From Owenia fusiformis (lineage: Eukaryota; Annelida; Polychaeta; Sabellida; Oweniidae): a stretch of DNA of 64,000 nucleotides. Below the pieces are notes generated by a model. The model was not told the origin of the DNA. It did not search any database and saw only the letters and a program-made list of their open reading frames with translations. The position numbers and the translations under genes were made by a program. The DNA lies in the NCBI GenBank assembly GCA_903813345.2, contig CAIIXF020000010.1:7927169-7991168 (forward strand), written 5' to 3'. Position 1 is the first letter of the stretch, and each line of letters begins with the position of its first letter. Shown piece after piece: positions 53,124-64,000 of this stretch.

Positions 53124-56109
53124 ATGGTGAGAATATTAAAATGTTCCTTCGTGACTCGAAGTTATCTGTTTTCGTTGTCTTTGAACGGAACATAAATGTC
53201 ATGCGGAGAAAGCATAATGATGTTTTCTGCCATTTAAACACATTTATTTCTCTTTTGATAGTCCAGATTTGTCATAAATGATATCGAAATGGAGATGTGA
53301 AAAAAATTTCAATTTTTTAAATTTTTTGTGCCATTTCTTACAACAAGTGTTAAACATAGAGTTACAGCAACCAATTGAAAAACCAGCACAGAGAGACTAA
53401 AACATGTCATAAGATAACCAACAGTGATAACCATTTGTTTTCCCATGCCATCGTTTCTTGTTGATTGTATTGCTAAGTAGGGGTTCGCTGAAAGCATTTT
53501 TGCTCAGTCCAGAATTTTATGTATGTGCGAAACCTTGAAAACTGTAGCCCTATATTTGAAATGTACTGTATTAATACTATAAAAACATCATTTTCAGCCA
53601 CCCAAAGGCAAACAACAGCAACCATCCAAAACCCCCGCCAAGAAGAAGGAGGGAGGTGGAGGAGGCAAGGCCAAAAAGAAGGTAACCTAAATATACCTCT
53701 AAGTCTACTATATAGAAAATGTCCAATACTTTATTATCCCACCAAACAAAGTTCGAGGGGGATATAGAAAAGCTGTCCGTCTGTTCGTGTGTACGGGCAA
53801 TAACTGAAATACTGGTTTACGGATTTCATTCAAATTTTATAGGCTTATGGTTTAAGGCTTATGCTGATTGGAGTTTATAGAAACTGTCCAATACTTTACG
53901 AAGTTCAAGGGGATATAGAAAAGCCGTTCCTCCATACATACGTCCGTATGTATGTCCGTCTGTCTGGGCAATAACTCAAATACCGCTGGCCCGATTTTGT
54001 TCATATTTTGTACACATATATCCAATGGGGATAAAAGTTCTGCTCGAAAACCGATTTTCAAAAAGGCCGCTCAAAAAAAATTGGCGTCCATTTTAGAGCC
54101 GATTTTCCAGTAATTTAGGTACTGCATATAAAACTGTAATAGCAATGTTTTAAATGTAAAAAAGTTATATAAAACAATGTTTAGGTGCTATGAAAGTTAA
54201 CAGGAAACGACAAAACAGGAAGTGACAACATTTTTTTGCATTTTTAGACATTTTTTGAACAAAGATAACAGAGTACTGTTTTGACCTCCAGTCAATTCAA
54301 CTAGTTCCAAATACCATTTACAGGTCCAGGATCACAATGTTCATGGTCAGAATGACCCTAAATATGATGAAATAACCTTTTCAGCCCTTTGAAAATGTGA
54401 CTGAAAAATAGCTAAAAGTAGGAGGTAGGAAACGTCACTGAACAGAATCTTTTGAAGGCAGCTTGAATTAGTGGTCGGAGGTAATACCGCATTACCGGCA
54501 ACGGCACTAATTTGACCTAATGCCGGCATCAAAATCTTCCTACCGGCAATGGACGGCATTCAGCTGAATTAGATTCCCGGGCGGAATCAGTCAAATTCCT
54601 TCATCAGTATGATCTCTAGTTTCTTTTCTCACTGATTAACTAAACTGTTATGTATAGAAACCGATTTGTGTACATAACTAAGTAAAATAAACAGAATTAA
54701 ACCATTTTTCTGACGTTGAAGTTTCACTTTACCTATTATGGCCCGATTTGAAGTTCAGAACGAGGCTGATAATACAACCAACCACTTTTCATTACCGGTC
54801 CGAGCACTAGCTTGAATTGAGTAAGATAGGAGGTGCAAATTACTGTAAATAGTAGATATAAGTTTCATTGTATACTAGTAAGGTACATACTATATGTAAT
54901 GTAACTATGAATATCACCAAATTGAATAGATATGAGATTCACCTACTAGAAAACAGCCAAAAGTGAAATTATAAACGCAAAAAATAATATAGTAGATAGA
55001 CATCAATATCCCAAAAGTTGCAATGAAGTAGCTCCAAATTAAAGATGAATACAGTTACCTTATGTCAAACAATTAAATTTGTTTAAGTGTGTTTGCTCTT
55101 TTATTTGCAGAAGTGGTCTAAAGGAAAAGTCAGGGATAAGCTGAACAACTTGGTCCTTTTCGATAAGGAAACATATGCTAAATTGTACAAGGAGGTGCCT
55201 AGCTACAAACTAATCACTCCATCTGTTGTATCTGAACGATTGAAGATTAGAGGATCTCTTGCAAGATTCGCCCTAGAAGAATTATCTGGGAAGGGTAAGT
55301 ATTGGCAGCTTGCGGATTATGTTGGGGCAGAAAGGGGAATCTTCAAGTTTATTAATAAACCTGATTTTCTCAAGATTTTTTAATAATTTCCTGATAAATT
55401 TTACCTCAATTTGATGGAAATTTTGACTGTTTTTCCCACAGAATTTTCCTTGATTTTTTATATTTATTTGAAAAACTGCCCAGATATTGTATTTTTTGGA
55501 TTACACTTTTTTCCAAGCTTATATGAATATCTTGTGACAGACTTCTCCGACTCCAGTTACATTGCTGCAGCAGTGATTACATTCTGGTACTCTTCACATC
55601 TTTCTGCCTTAAACTATTAATTTTGGGATTTTGTTGGTTACAATTTGTGATCTGATATCATCAGAGAGGAGGAGTAAAACATTCTAAGTGGGATGTTTAT
55701 CATGTATTTTAGTATTTATGAATATTAAATCTTGCAGAATGAAAATGTGAATATAACAGTTGAAACGATTCACATACCTTTATATTATGATAACATACCA
55801 GAGCAAATTGTGATTGTAATAAATAATTCTATAAGTGTGTTTCAGCAATTTTCTCAGGTCTCATAATTTTTAATGGTTTCCGTGTTTACTATTCCAGTTT
55901 CATTCCCCTGTTGTCAGAAATGGTCATAAATTCTAATATGAAATCCCCGTTAACCACCAAATTATTTTTTATTATCTCCAGGTCTGATCAAGCTTGTAGA
56001 GAAGCACAGTTCTCAGGTGATCTACACAAGAACCACCAAGGCAGCAGAAGAAGCAGAGGCCGCAGCCCTGGCTGAACCAGTCAAAAAGGGAAAGAAGGAC
56101 AAGAAATAG
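53124..56109 (+). CDS. RPS25: 40S ribosomal protein S25 (eS25), complete
   Basis: Four coding exons: 53124-53126 (ATG only, followed by GTGAGA), 53598-53681, 55111-55294, 55982-56109; 132 residues. Exon 2 begins [11 protein letters not shown] and is a Lys/Gly-rich basic tail. Exon 3 carries the conserved core [39 protein letters not shown] and IRGSLAR. Exon 4 gives [17 protein letters not shown] and a Lys-rich C-terminus ending in KKGKKDKK. This matches eS25, a 40S head protein needed for several IRES and ribosome-shunt events in other systems. The residue after IRGSLAR is Phe where vertebrates have Ala. AATAAA at 56138-56143, 29 bases past the stop, is a clear poly(A) signal. Confidence 0.96.
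53724..54015. repeat. Duplicated dispersed repeat with GTCCGTCTGT tract
   Basis: The unit 'ACTTTA...AGTTCGAGGGGGATATAGAAAAGC ... GGGCAATAACT.AAATACTG' at 53724 recurs at 53891. In RPS25 intron 2. Related (CGTCCGT)-rich repeats occur elsewhere in the window. Confidence 0.6.
54469..54809. mobile_element. hAT MITE with 8-bp TSD
   Basis: Ends TAGTGGTCGGAGGTAAT and ATTACCGGTCCGAGCACTA. Perfect direct repeat GCTTGAAT at 54461-54468 and 54810-54817. Interior has further TACCGGCA palindromes. In RPS25 intron 2; no coding capacity. Confidence 0.9.
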
Positions 56110-56137
56110 ATTCTTTGCTCTGTACAGAATATGTAAA

Positions 56138-56143
56138 AATAAA
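56138..56143 (+). terminator. RPS25 poly(A) signal
   Basis: AATAAA 29 bases after the stop codon; typical short 3' UTR of a ribosomal protein gene. Confidence 0.75.
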
Positions 56144-58750
56144 AAAAACTCAAAATACCAAATATGTTTGAACTTTTGTTCAATGGAACCTGGAATGGAT
56201 TATGTGGATTTTTGCCTCATATGGTTGATGAGTTTATGCTTGCACTCAGTTTTCGAACACATGAAAATTCCTCATAATTATGATCCATACTCTTAAGAAA
56301 TGGTAATGAATATAAGGAATCACCATGTGAACCCACTGGATGGTGCCATTATTACTGTCCTGCAATTTGTGTATATGGTTCCAGGAGCCAGGTTAAAATT
56401 GGTGGTTCTTCCCTGACAAAAGATAAGGATGAAGGATACCAGGTTATGCACCTTTGCACTGTATTCATCATAAAATTATGCCAAGAGGAGTCGAAATCAA
56501 AAAGCAATTCTAAATACTGATGTAGAAAGTGGATTTACAATCACTCTTGCATACTTTCAAGTGATAAAAAATTATTTAATGATTTCGGTGAAGACAATAT
56601 TCTGATTTTTGTGAAATGCCCAATATGCTGTATATTTTACCAACACTGTATGTGGTAGGATATGAGTCTAGTCATCCTCAACTCTGCGTTTACTAACGAT
56701 TGGCTCACTTCACAAAGACAAGTCAAGACAGAATCACCCACTCATTTCCTATTAATATTGTATCGTAAAAACAAATACCTGTTATTGTACGATTTGCAGT
56801 TTAACACCAATTATAAATAGCCATTTTCAGTCAAGTCAGAAAAAATGAACTTAATGCACATTCAACAACATTAAAGAATATAGTAAACCGTCTGAGGCAG
56901 TGAAATGTCTATCAAACCTACTAAAAATAAGCCATCAAAGGATCAGTGCAATAGCCTATTACAAGGAAAAAACATTCATTTTTTTTCAATGCTTTAAGTT
57001 TGCATATTTTGGATTGCTATACTATATTCATAATTGACGGTTTTTTAAAACATTATTTTCGAAAAGTAGATTTATCAAAATTACAATCGCATTTATCCCG
57101 ATTTTAAGGAAGTTATCCCGATTTTTTTCATAAAATATCTCGATTTTGTGTTCAAAACTTTTTCAGTAAAAACACCCGATTTCTAAATCATTTAAATGGT
57201 ACCCTCCCGATTTTCGTTCAAAACTCCCGATTTATTAATAAGATGCCCTCTCAAAAAATGAAAGTATACGGCAGGTTTTGTGATAAAACAAAATACAGTA
57301 GCTAAGTAACTACACATACAAAATACACTTGTAAAGCTCTTTCATCTTCTTTTACTACAGTATTCCAGACCAGAAATAAATCGAACGTTCTGGGACTGAA
57401 AAATTTCAACCAATTGAAACGCATATAGGAGACATTACAATGAAAGTTGGAACGTAGTGAAAACAAATATGCAAAAGCATTTTTGTGATAAAACGAAATA
57501 GCTTACTAAATATACCGTTTGCTTATTTAATCTTCTTTAAACTATTTGAAACCAGAATTTAACTTTCGACTGAAAAGGGGATGCGTTTTCGAGAAAATAT
57601 AGGTGGCGCGGAAACTACTTACGTGGCCCCGGCGCCCCCCCCCCTTCAATCCTTTCAAGAAATTAAGAAAAAAAAGAATCTTAAAGGGTTCCGATAAGCA
57701 TCCCGTATAAAAACAATATGGCGGCCAAGGCGAATCAACTGGATCAGTCCATTTTTAAGAGATAAGGGGAGTTCTGTAAATTCAGTTTATTGAAATAGGA
57801 TAGTTTCTAAATAGCAGAAAAATCAATGAAATATCGTGCTGCCATCTTTTATTCAGCTTTTAACTCGGGCTAGAGCTCCATTCATTTACATGCTAAAATC
57901 TTGGAAAAGTGGCTTAATTTCATGATTTATCAAAGTGTGTTTGTTGAATCTGTATACAACTTGAATGATATACCACATGATGACCCTGTTTATGTACATG
58001 ATGTGATTAAACATGCAAATGTTGATTGACATACAAATAATCCACGGATTTAAATAATTTTAGCATTGCATCTATGGACATTTGGCCCAAGTTTTTTTAA
58101 ATTGTTATAGAAAATTATTCAAATTACATAACTGTGTAAATCAAAGCTATTAAAGGAGAAAACATTTCACTGAATTCAAATATGCCATTTAAAAGAAGGT
58201 AATGTAAGTCATTAGAGGTCTAATATGCAAGTCTCTTAAAATCTCACGAAAAACGAGATTTAGCGAGATTTCAAAAGCTATATGGAAACTATACTATTGT
58301 CTTTGAGATAAAGTAATCCGTTTATAATGATTTTGAAAACATTATCCAAAGAGTGATTGCGTTCAAAGAATACATGTACAACTGTAGAACTGCTTTGTTT
58401 CATTTGTAGGATATTTCATATGCCAAGCTGTGTGCTATTACGTTATGGGGAAATTTAGATGCCAATTTTGCCTTATTATACACAAATATTAGATCCTGAA
58501 ATTACACCCATAAATGTGGAATTGATTTGTCAAAATAAAAATCACCCTTTTATAAATGTGTGACGATCTATAATATATTTATGCTATATAACAGTTAGAG
58601 GTGTTGACACAACGACCTCGAGCCTGTGAACCCTTGAGTATTATTCCGGGATCGGGCCTTTTATACTAAACGGTGAACAACACCAGAAACGAGCGTTCGA
58701 TTTGCTAAACGATATGCGTCACCCTTTAATGTAGCTATCTATTATGCCTT
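56144..58750. other. Gene-free stretch
   Basis: No exon recognised. Around 57070-57230 are scattered TCCCGATTTT / AAAACTCCCG pieces reminiscent of the repeat that fills 58880-60354. A C-run lies at about 57638. Confidence 0.4.
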
Positions 58751-58878
58751 GGTCACATATGCGCCGATTTTCACTACGGCGCCCGGCCGATTGAGTATTT
58801 TGTTCAGAATTGAATACAATATTGAGCAAAACACTCAATCGGCCGGGCGCCGGCCGATGGATTGGAGCAAATGTGACC
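58751..58878. mobile_element. Hairpin MITE with GGTCACAT ends
   Basis: GGTCACATATGCGCC is inverted at the right end (GGAGCAAATGTGACC), and GGCGCCCGGCCGATTGAGT pairs with ACTCAATCGGCCGGGCGCC. The 58880 element abuts its right end within one base, as if inserted there. Confidence 0.75.
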
Positions 58879-58879
58879 C

Positions 58880-60354
58880 CAGACTTGCCAACCTAAAGTG
58901 AAAATTTTTCGGGATATTTAAAAAAAATTGCGGTACTTTTACGGGAGTTTTTGCGGTAGTTTTTTGAAAAAAAGCGGGAGTTTTTACGGGAGATTTTTGA
59001 AAAAAACGGTAGTTTTTACGGGAGATTTAAAAAAAACGGGAGTTTTTGCGGTAAATTTTGAAAAAAATGTATTTCTTGCGGTAAATTAAAAAAAACGTGA
59101 TTTTTTACGGAAGATTTCAGAAAAAAACGGGAGTTTTTGCGGTAGGTTCTGAAAAACGGGAGTTTTTACGGTGGGTTTTGAAAAAACGGGAGTTTTTTCG
59201 GTAGATTTAAAAAAAAAACGGGAGTTTTTACGGTAGATTTCTAAAAAAAACGGGAGTTTTTACGGTAGATTTCGGAAAAAACGGGAGTTTTTAAGGTTGA
59301 TTTTGAAAAAACGGGAGTTTATACGGTAGATTTTGGAAAAAACGGGAGTTTTTACTTTAATTTTTGAAAAAACGATTTAATTGGTAGATTTTGAAAGAAC
59401 GGGAGTTTTTACGGTAGATTTCGGATTGATTACGGTTGATTTTGAAAAAACGGGAGTTTATACGGTAGATTTCGGAAAAAATGGGAGTTTTTACTTTAAA
59501 TTTTGAAAAAACGATTTAATTGGTAGATTTTGAAAGAACGGGAGTTTTTACGGTAGATTTCGGAAAAACGGGAGTTTTTACGGTAGGTTTCTGAAAAAAC
59601 GATTTAATTGGTTGAAATTATTATGACGCATGCGCAGTTAATAAATTAATTAGAACTTATAATCTAAGATAGATTTCACTTACGTTCATTATTTCACAGC
59701 AGTCCCTACCCATAATGCGCCTTATATTGCGGGAATATTTTGTTAAGCGCCATATAAAAACAAAATGTATTCTCCCGACAGAAGTATGACAGAATATGAA
59801 CTGGCCCCCGTTTGTGGACATTTGGTGTGCAAACTTATACCGAACTGATCGCAGAAAAGCAATTTGAATCATGGGAATGAAGTACTTTTAAGTTATTTAT
59901 GAAAGTATCGATAGTGAACCATGGGAGCCAATCCTTCTTGGAGTAAAAGAAAGAAGCGTGCCTGCAATAATCAAGGTCACAAATTTGTCAAATTCCTTTT
60001 GAATACGGTAGATTTCGACAGCAAAAAACGGAGATTTTACGGGAGTTATACCAAGAATTCGGGAGATTTTACGAGAGTTATACCAGAAAACGGGAGATTT
60101 TACGGGAGTTATACCAAGAATACGGGAGATTTTACGGGAGTTATACCAGAATACGGGACATTTTACGGGAGATTTCAGCAAAAATACGGGAGATTTTACG
60201 GCAATATTTTTGGAAAAAATTACGGGAGATTTTAGTAGAAATACGGTACGGGAGTTTTTACGGGAGAAAACGGTACGGGAGTTTGGTATTTTTTACGGAA
60301 AAACAATAAATTTACGGGAGATTCCCGTAAAAAAACGGGAGGTTGGCAAGTCTG
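58880..60354. mobile_element. Element with CAGACTTGCCAACC ends filled with CGGGAG tandem repeats
   Basis: Inverted termini CAGACTTGCCAACCT (58880) and AGGTTGGCAAGTCTG (to 60354). The left half (58910-59610) is about two dozen ~29-bp units, ACGGGAGTTTTTACGGTAGA plus TTTNGAAAAA; the right part (60003-60330) is a related set, ACGGGAGATTTTACGGGAG. A non-repetitive core of ~400 bp lies between (59610-60000). No transposase seen. Short TIRs of this kind suggest hAT, but no exact 8-bp duplication is visible. Confidence 0.75.
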
Positions 60355-60746
60355 GTGATCCAGACATTACTATTTATTTAAAAATATCCACGCCCTGTGA
60401 TCGGAAAAAATGAACGGAGTGGGGCGTAGGGCGAGAAAGTAGCCGATTTCTGCTAGAAAATTCAAAACTGCAGTATTTATTTTTTCAAGAGCACGTTTAC
60501 AAATACCATCACTTAATAGGGAGTTTACGCTTGCAATGTTTTTCACAACCTAAAAGTGAACGGAAAATATTTATGCGATGCATTTGTATGGGCGATTACG
60601 TATAGGTTGACGTTTCGATTTTATATGCAAGCTTTAACTCCCTAATGTATAGGTACATGGACCTGTATGTTGAAAGGTCCATGTGCAGTATGGCAAGTGA
60701 GTTTAGACAGTCATATCATTCAACATGAGTACTTCCTGGCCATAAA

Positions 60747-61358
60747 TACAGGGTGGGCAAAAAACGCCACTTTTTTTCAAAATGCTGTAACTTTATTAAT
60801 TTTCGATCCAAAATTATAATTTGCATACCAAACGAAACTTGAAGATGCAATCTAGCCATGTATTATGAATTGTACACTTATACTTGAATAAAATATGTCA
60901 CCAGCGTCTCACTAAAATATGTGGTGCGCCATTAGATATGAACAGAATTTGCATAATGTACCTAAACTGATACGGCCTCATGACCACCGAGCTAATAGTC
61001 CTGATGTAAACTCCAGGGAGTACAGGGTACAAGAAGGTCTCCAGGAGATGGTATATAGGTACCCAATCTCAAAAATTGCTCAACTAAACCTGGCAACTAA
61101 GACAGGTTGAAAGAAACTTAGTCGCCATACTGATATTGGGGTATCAATGAAGTTAATGTTGGCTAAGACTAAGAAGGCTATCATCAAAGAGGGTGGCGGA
61201 CCAATTGAACTCCTCTTTTAGATCAAATACAATCCAAGTTTAGGGACTTGTTACATTATTTTATTACTTATATTAGGACCCCTGGCACTATATAATTTGG
61301 TTGGAAAATGAAAAAGTTATAGTATCTTGAAAAAAGTGGCTTTTTGGCCCACCCTGTA
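60747..61358. mobile_element. Tc1/mariner relic with TACAGGGTGGGC ends
   Basis: Left TACAGGGTGGGCAAAAAACG, right TTTTTGGCCCACCCTGTA; GCCACTTTTTTTCAA is inverted as TTGAAAAAAGTGGC. Inside, on the plus strand (about 60990-61220), NSPDVN, MVYRYPISKIAQL, KKLSRH and KEGGGPIELLF look like the C-terminal part of a Tc1/mariner transposase (SPDLNPIE region onward) with frame breaks. Confidence 0.7.
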
Positions 61359-61359
61359 C

Positions 61360-62830
61360 AATGGTTTTTATCATGTTTTCTTTCAAGTGAAGTCCCCATG
61401 ATAGTAAAATATCAATCCAACTCTCTGAAAAATTATGGATTAGGGCCCCACCTTGGCACTTTTTAAAAAATGTTAGGTTTAATTTCTAAAATAGGATCTT
61501 GTTTTTCTCAATTTAAACATATCGAAAGTTTCTTTTAGCAATTTCTGAAAAGGAGATGCGTATTGAAATGCAATAAAGTTAAAAACCACATATCCCATGT
61601 TATTTTCCCATAGGAAAAACTCGTGCTATCCATTGTTTTCAGCATCATTTTGGTCATCGAAAATTGATATCTTCAAAACGAGACTTTCAATAACATTCTA
61701 CTTTTGAAGATGTTTTAGACCTTTGTTGAATAATCTTTTCATGTAATAAAAATCAGAAAGAGAAGATCCTCTTTTGAGCAAATAAGTTCAACATTTTGAA
61801 AAAATTGTTGACGTGTCATGATTTATAATTTTTGGATTGTTTGATTTATATTTTTATCATCGTAGGGACTTAACTTGAAAGAAAACATATTGTTTTAATA
61901 AAAACCACTGTATTTATATCCAGAAAGTACTCATGGTGAAAGACATGACCATCTAAAATCACTTGCCATGCTGCACGTGGTATTTTTAAAATTTTATTAT
62001 TTTTTACGAATACACGATTGGTGTAAGGTGTGAGATCTATTAAAAAGGCACAACGCAACAAACGTGCAAAAGTCAATGTTTTTGCATGGTATCTAAAACT
62101 ATAGAGAACAGAAGTCCGCACCGTATTTGAAAAAGGGTGTTGTGCGTTTTCCAAAAAATATAGACAGATAGATGGCTTGGCAAGTGGTTGCGTGGAAGAC
62201 CCTGAATCTGGGGGTCCGGGGGCATGCTCCCCGTGGAAATTTTTTGTAACAGAAGACGTTATTTGGTGCAATCTGGGCGTTTTTAAGTAGTTGTTTTCTG
62301 ATATGAAATAGCATATTTTCTGAAGGTTCACAGGAATCTTGGTCAGCTTCAGAGTCTCTGACGCCCATGCGACATATCGCAGAGAGCCAACTGAATTACC
62401 TAATTTCCATGGTGGACCCAGTCTAAATGGTGCGTCAAATCTCCATCAGATGGTACTCCATTGGATTAAATTAGGTAATAGAAATCAAAGTGGGTATTAA
62501 AAAGTATATCCTCTTAGATTTATGAGTTGGACATTATCCATTGGTGGGTTATTGCCTTCTCGACAAGCTTGGGGTGTTTTTTCTCAACGCATTTTGTAGG
62601 TCATATATGAGCAAAACTAACACATAAAATATGATGATTGAGTCACATATAACATTATTGTGCTATATAACAGGAGTTTTCTGAATTCAAGAACAGTATA
62701 AGAAATATCACCAATACAATTGATTAAAACAGTTAATTTTCTGGTTTAAAAATAAATAATAGTACAACATGTACAATGAACGCACATAAATCATGTATAC
62801 ATTGCTATGGCTACCATTTACATACCATTA
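61360..62830. other. Gene-free stretch
   Basis: No exon recognised. Around 62190-62260 a GC-rich palindromic patch (GGGGGTCCGGGGGCATGCTCC) has the look of a mobile-element fragment. Confidence 0.4.
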
Positions 62831-63595
62831 TACAGGGTGAGTTAAAAAGGTAACCTAAACAAATGTTAATCAATCAGTCATCCAGCATGAGTTAACGTCA
62901 TATTTGATAAAATAACATTGACCAAAGATCAATTGAGCCAAATATGAGGTCAAACTTATATTACCAAATGAAGCTTATGATCCTCAATTTTAGTGAATTT
63001 CATATTAGGCTTTTTATTTAAAAAGGGTTTAATTTTCAAAACTGTATGATTATTCAATCTACTGTGCTGAATCGAGATGCATTAATCTGTGTATGTCTTA
63101 TACAGATCTAACATTTATTTGTCCAGTTATTAAATAAGGCCAGAATTGCAAACTTTGCTATTTTTCAAAATGGTGAAATTGAAATGCTCTAAAATCGCTT
63201 TTTTATTTGCTGGATAATTCAAGGAAGTCGTCTAAAAGCTTTCACTAAATTTTCACATTTAGAGTACATCTTTGGCTTTATGTGTCATTTTATGTATCAT
63301 TCAATTTGGAACCAGAGAGTGAACCATCATCCACGACCACAGTAACACTGTTGTGTGTTGAGCTGAAGTTACGATCCCTGAGACTAAAATCATCATTGCT
63401 CATGCTTTGATTTAATAAAATGAAACAGAATTCCATTTAGCAAATCCCTGTATTGAAAAGTAAATTTAAAAATGTAACCCTTAAAAGTCACATACGTGGG
63501 TACGAGTTTTTTATACAAAGCCTTCATATAATGTTGTGTTCAAATCATATTTTAAGAACAGAATTACAATGGGAATTAAAATGGGACACCCTGTA
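62831..63595. mobile_element. Candidate Tc1/mariner-type element
   Basis: TACAGGGTG at the left and CACCCTGTA at the right are inverted ends of the same kind as other elements in the window; inner similarity is weak (AAAAAGG versus CCCATTTTAA). Non-coding. Confidence 0.45.
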
Positions 63596-63765
63596 GCAGC
63601 ATCAATATGACATCATTACAATGCTTATCAACAATTATCACCTCAAGAAAAATATTTTATAAAGAGGAGCAAAGAACAAGATAGACATAATCTGTTCTTA
63701 AAGTGATAAGAAATTTGCAACTGACAAAATAAAGGCATTTGGGCACAGAAAACTAAAATTCGGAT

Positions 63766-63931
63766 ATGTCGAGAAGAGTGCGTAATGGTGTGAAAGAGTA
63801 CAAGGTTGCCATCCTAGGAGCTGGGGGAGTAGGGAAAACGTCAATTGTGACTCGTTTTATGAACGATACATTCAGCAACGTTTACATTCCGACTGTTGGC
63901 AACCATTACACACAACTCATGAAAATTACTG
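63766..63931 (+). CDS. Ras-like small GTPase, first coding exon (gene runs past the window)
   Basis: Starts MSRRVRNGVKEYKVAILGAG. The P-loop GAGGVGKT (GxxxxGKT) is complete, followed by IVTRFMNDTF and a switch I region YIPTVGNHYTQ with the conserved threonine. The exon ends at 63931 with donor G/GTGAGT, phase 1, after 55 codons. This is the beginning of a Ras-superfamily GTPase, most like Ras/Rap/Di-Ras members by YIPTV; the usual E-D after PTV is replaced by G-N. The rest, including DxxG and NKxD boxes, lies outside. Extended basic N-terminus before the core. I cannot assign the subfamily. Confidence 0.88.
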
Positions 63932-64000
63932 GTGAGTTGTTATTATCATATTTTGCTGCTCTGATTATCTTCAATTAAATGAATGAAACTTTTATTTTCC

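Noticed and set aside
59897-60413. Frames with repeated PVKSPVFWYNSRK / GSYTKN peptides
   Set aside because: Translation of CGGGAG tandem repeats; not a gene.
61870-62368. Two overlapping minus-strand frames, one with NFHGEHAPGPPDSG
   Set aside because: No start context, domain or splice signals; the GC-rich part looks like a mobile-element fragment.

Overview
The window looks like AT-rich nuclear DNA from an animal, most likely a marine invertebrate and plausibly a lophotrochozoan such as a mollusc. Evidence: intron-rich genes with GT/AG splice sites, animal gene families (IQ-motif neuromodulin/igloo-like, GH56 hyaluronidase, EI24, ribosomal protein eS25, Ras-like GTPase), long introns, and a dense mix of small DNA transposons (hAT, Tc1/mariner, Mutator/foldback types). 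No bacterial operons, CRISPR arrays or viral genes were seen. The exact taxon cannot be read from sequence alone.

Layout. 1-9.9 kb is gene-poor. It is dominated by a ~4 kb foldback transposon whose two arms are inverted 15-bp minisatellites and which is flanked by a 9-bp target-site duplication; other inverted-repeat elements lie inside it. From 9,984 to 25,383 (+) runs an IQ-motif gene with a predicted N-myristoylated start, a chain of mostly phase-0 exons encoding repeated acidic/IQ modules, and up to three alternative terminal exons. 25.4-31.2 kb holds probable 3' UTR sequence and repeats.

From 50,613 down to 31,226 (-) lies a complete nine-exon EI24 (etoposide-induced 2.4 / EPG-4) gene, reconstructed as 336 aa. 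Its 13.8-kb third intron contains two complete five-exon hyaluronidase (GH56) genes in tandem and in the same orientation as the host (39,684-35,799 and 46,982-40,613). Their intron phases do not match the EI24 exons on either side, so mis-splicing between host and guests would break frame. The hyaluronidase introns hold nested transposons.

53,124-56,109 (+) is a complete four-exon RPS25 gene, divergent from EI24, with a 5'TOP-like tract and a first coding exon that contributes only the ATG. 56.1-63.7 kb is repeat-rich (hairpin MITE, an element filled with CGGGAG-type tandem repeats, a Tc1/mariner relic). At 63,766 (+) a Ras-like small GTPase begins and runs off the window.

Functionally the genes are not an obvious pathway: EI24 is an ER membrane/autophagy protein, eS25 a ribosomal protein, the hyaluronidases secreted glycosidases, the IQ protein a probable calmodulin-binding membrane-associated protein. 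The most unusual structures are the nested hyaluronidase pair, the modular IQ gene, and the layered transposon nests.
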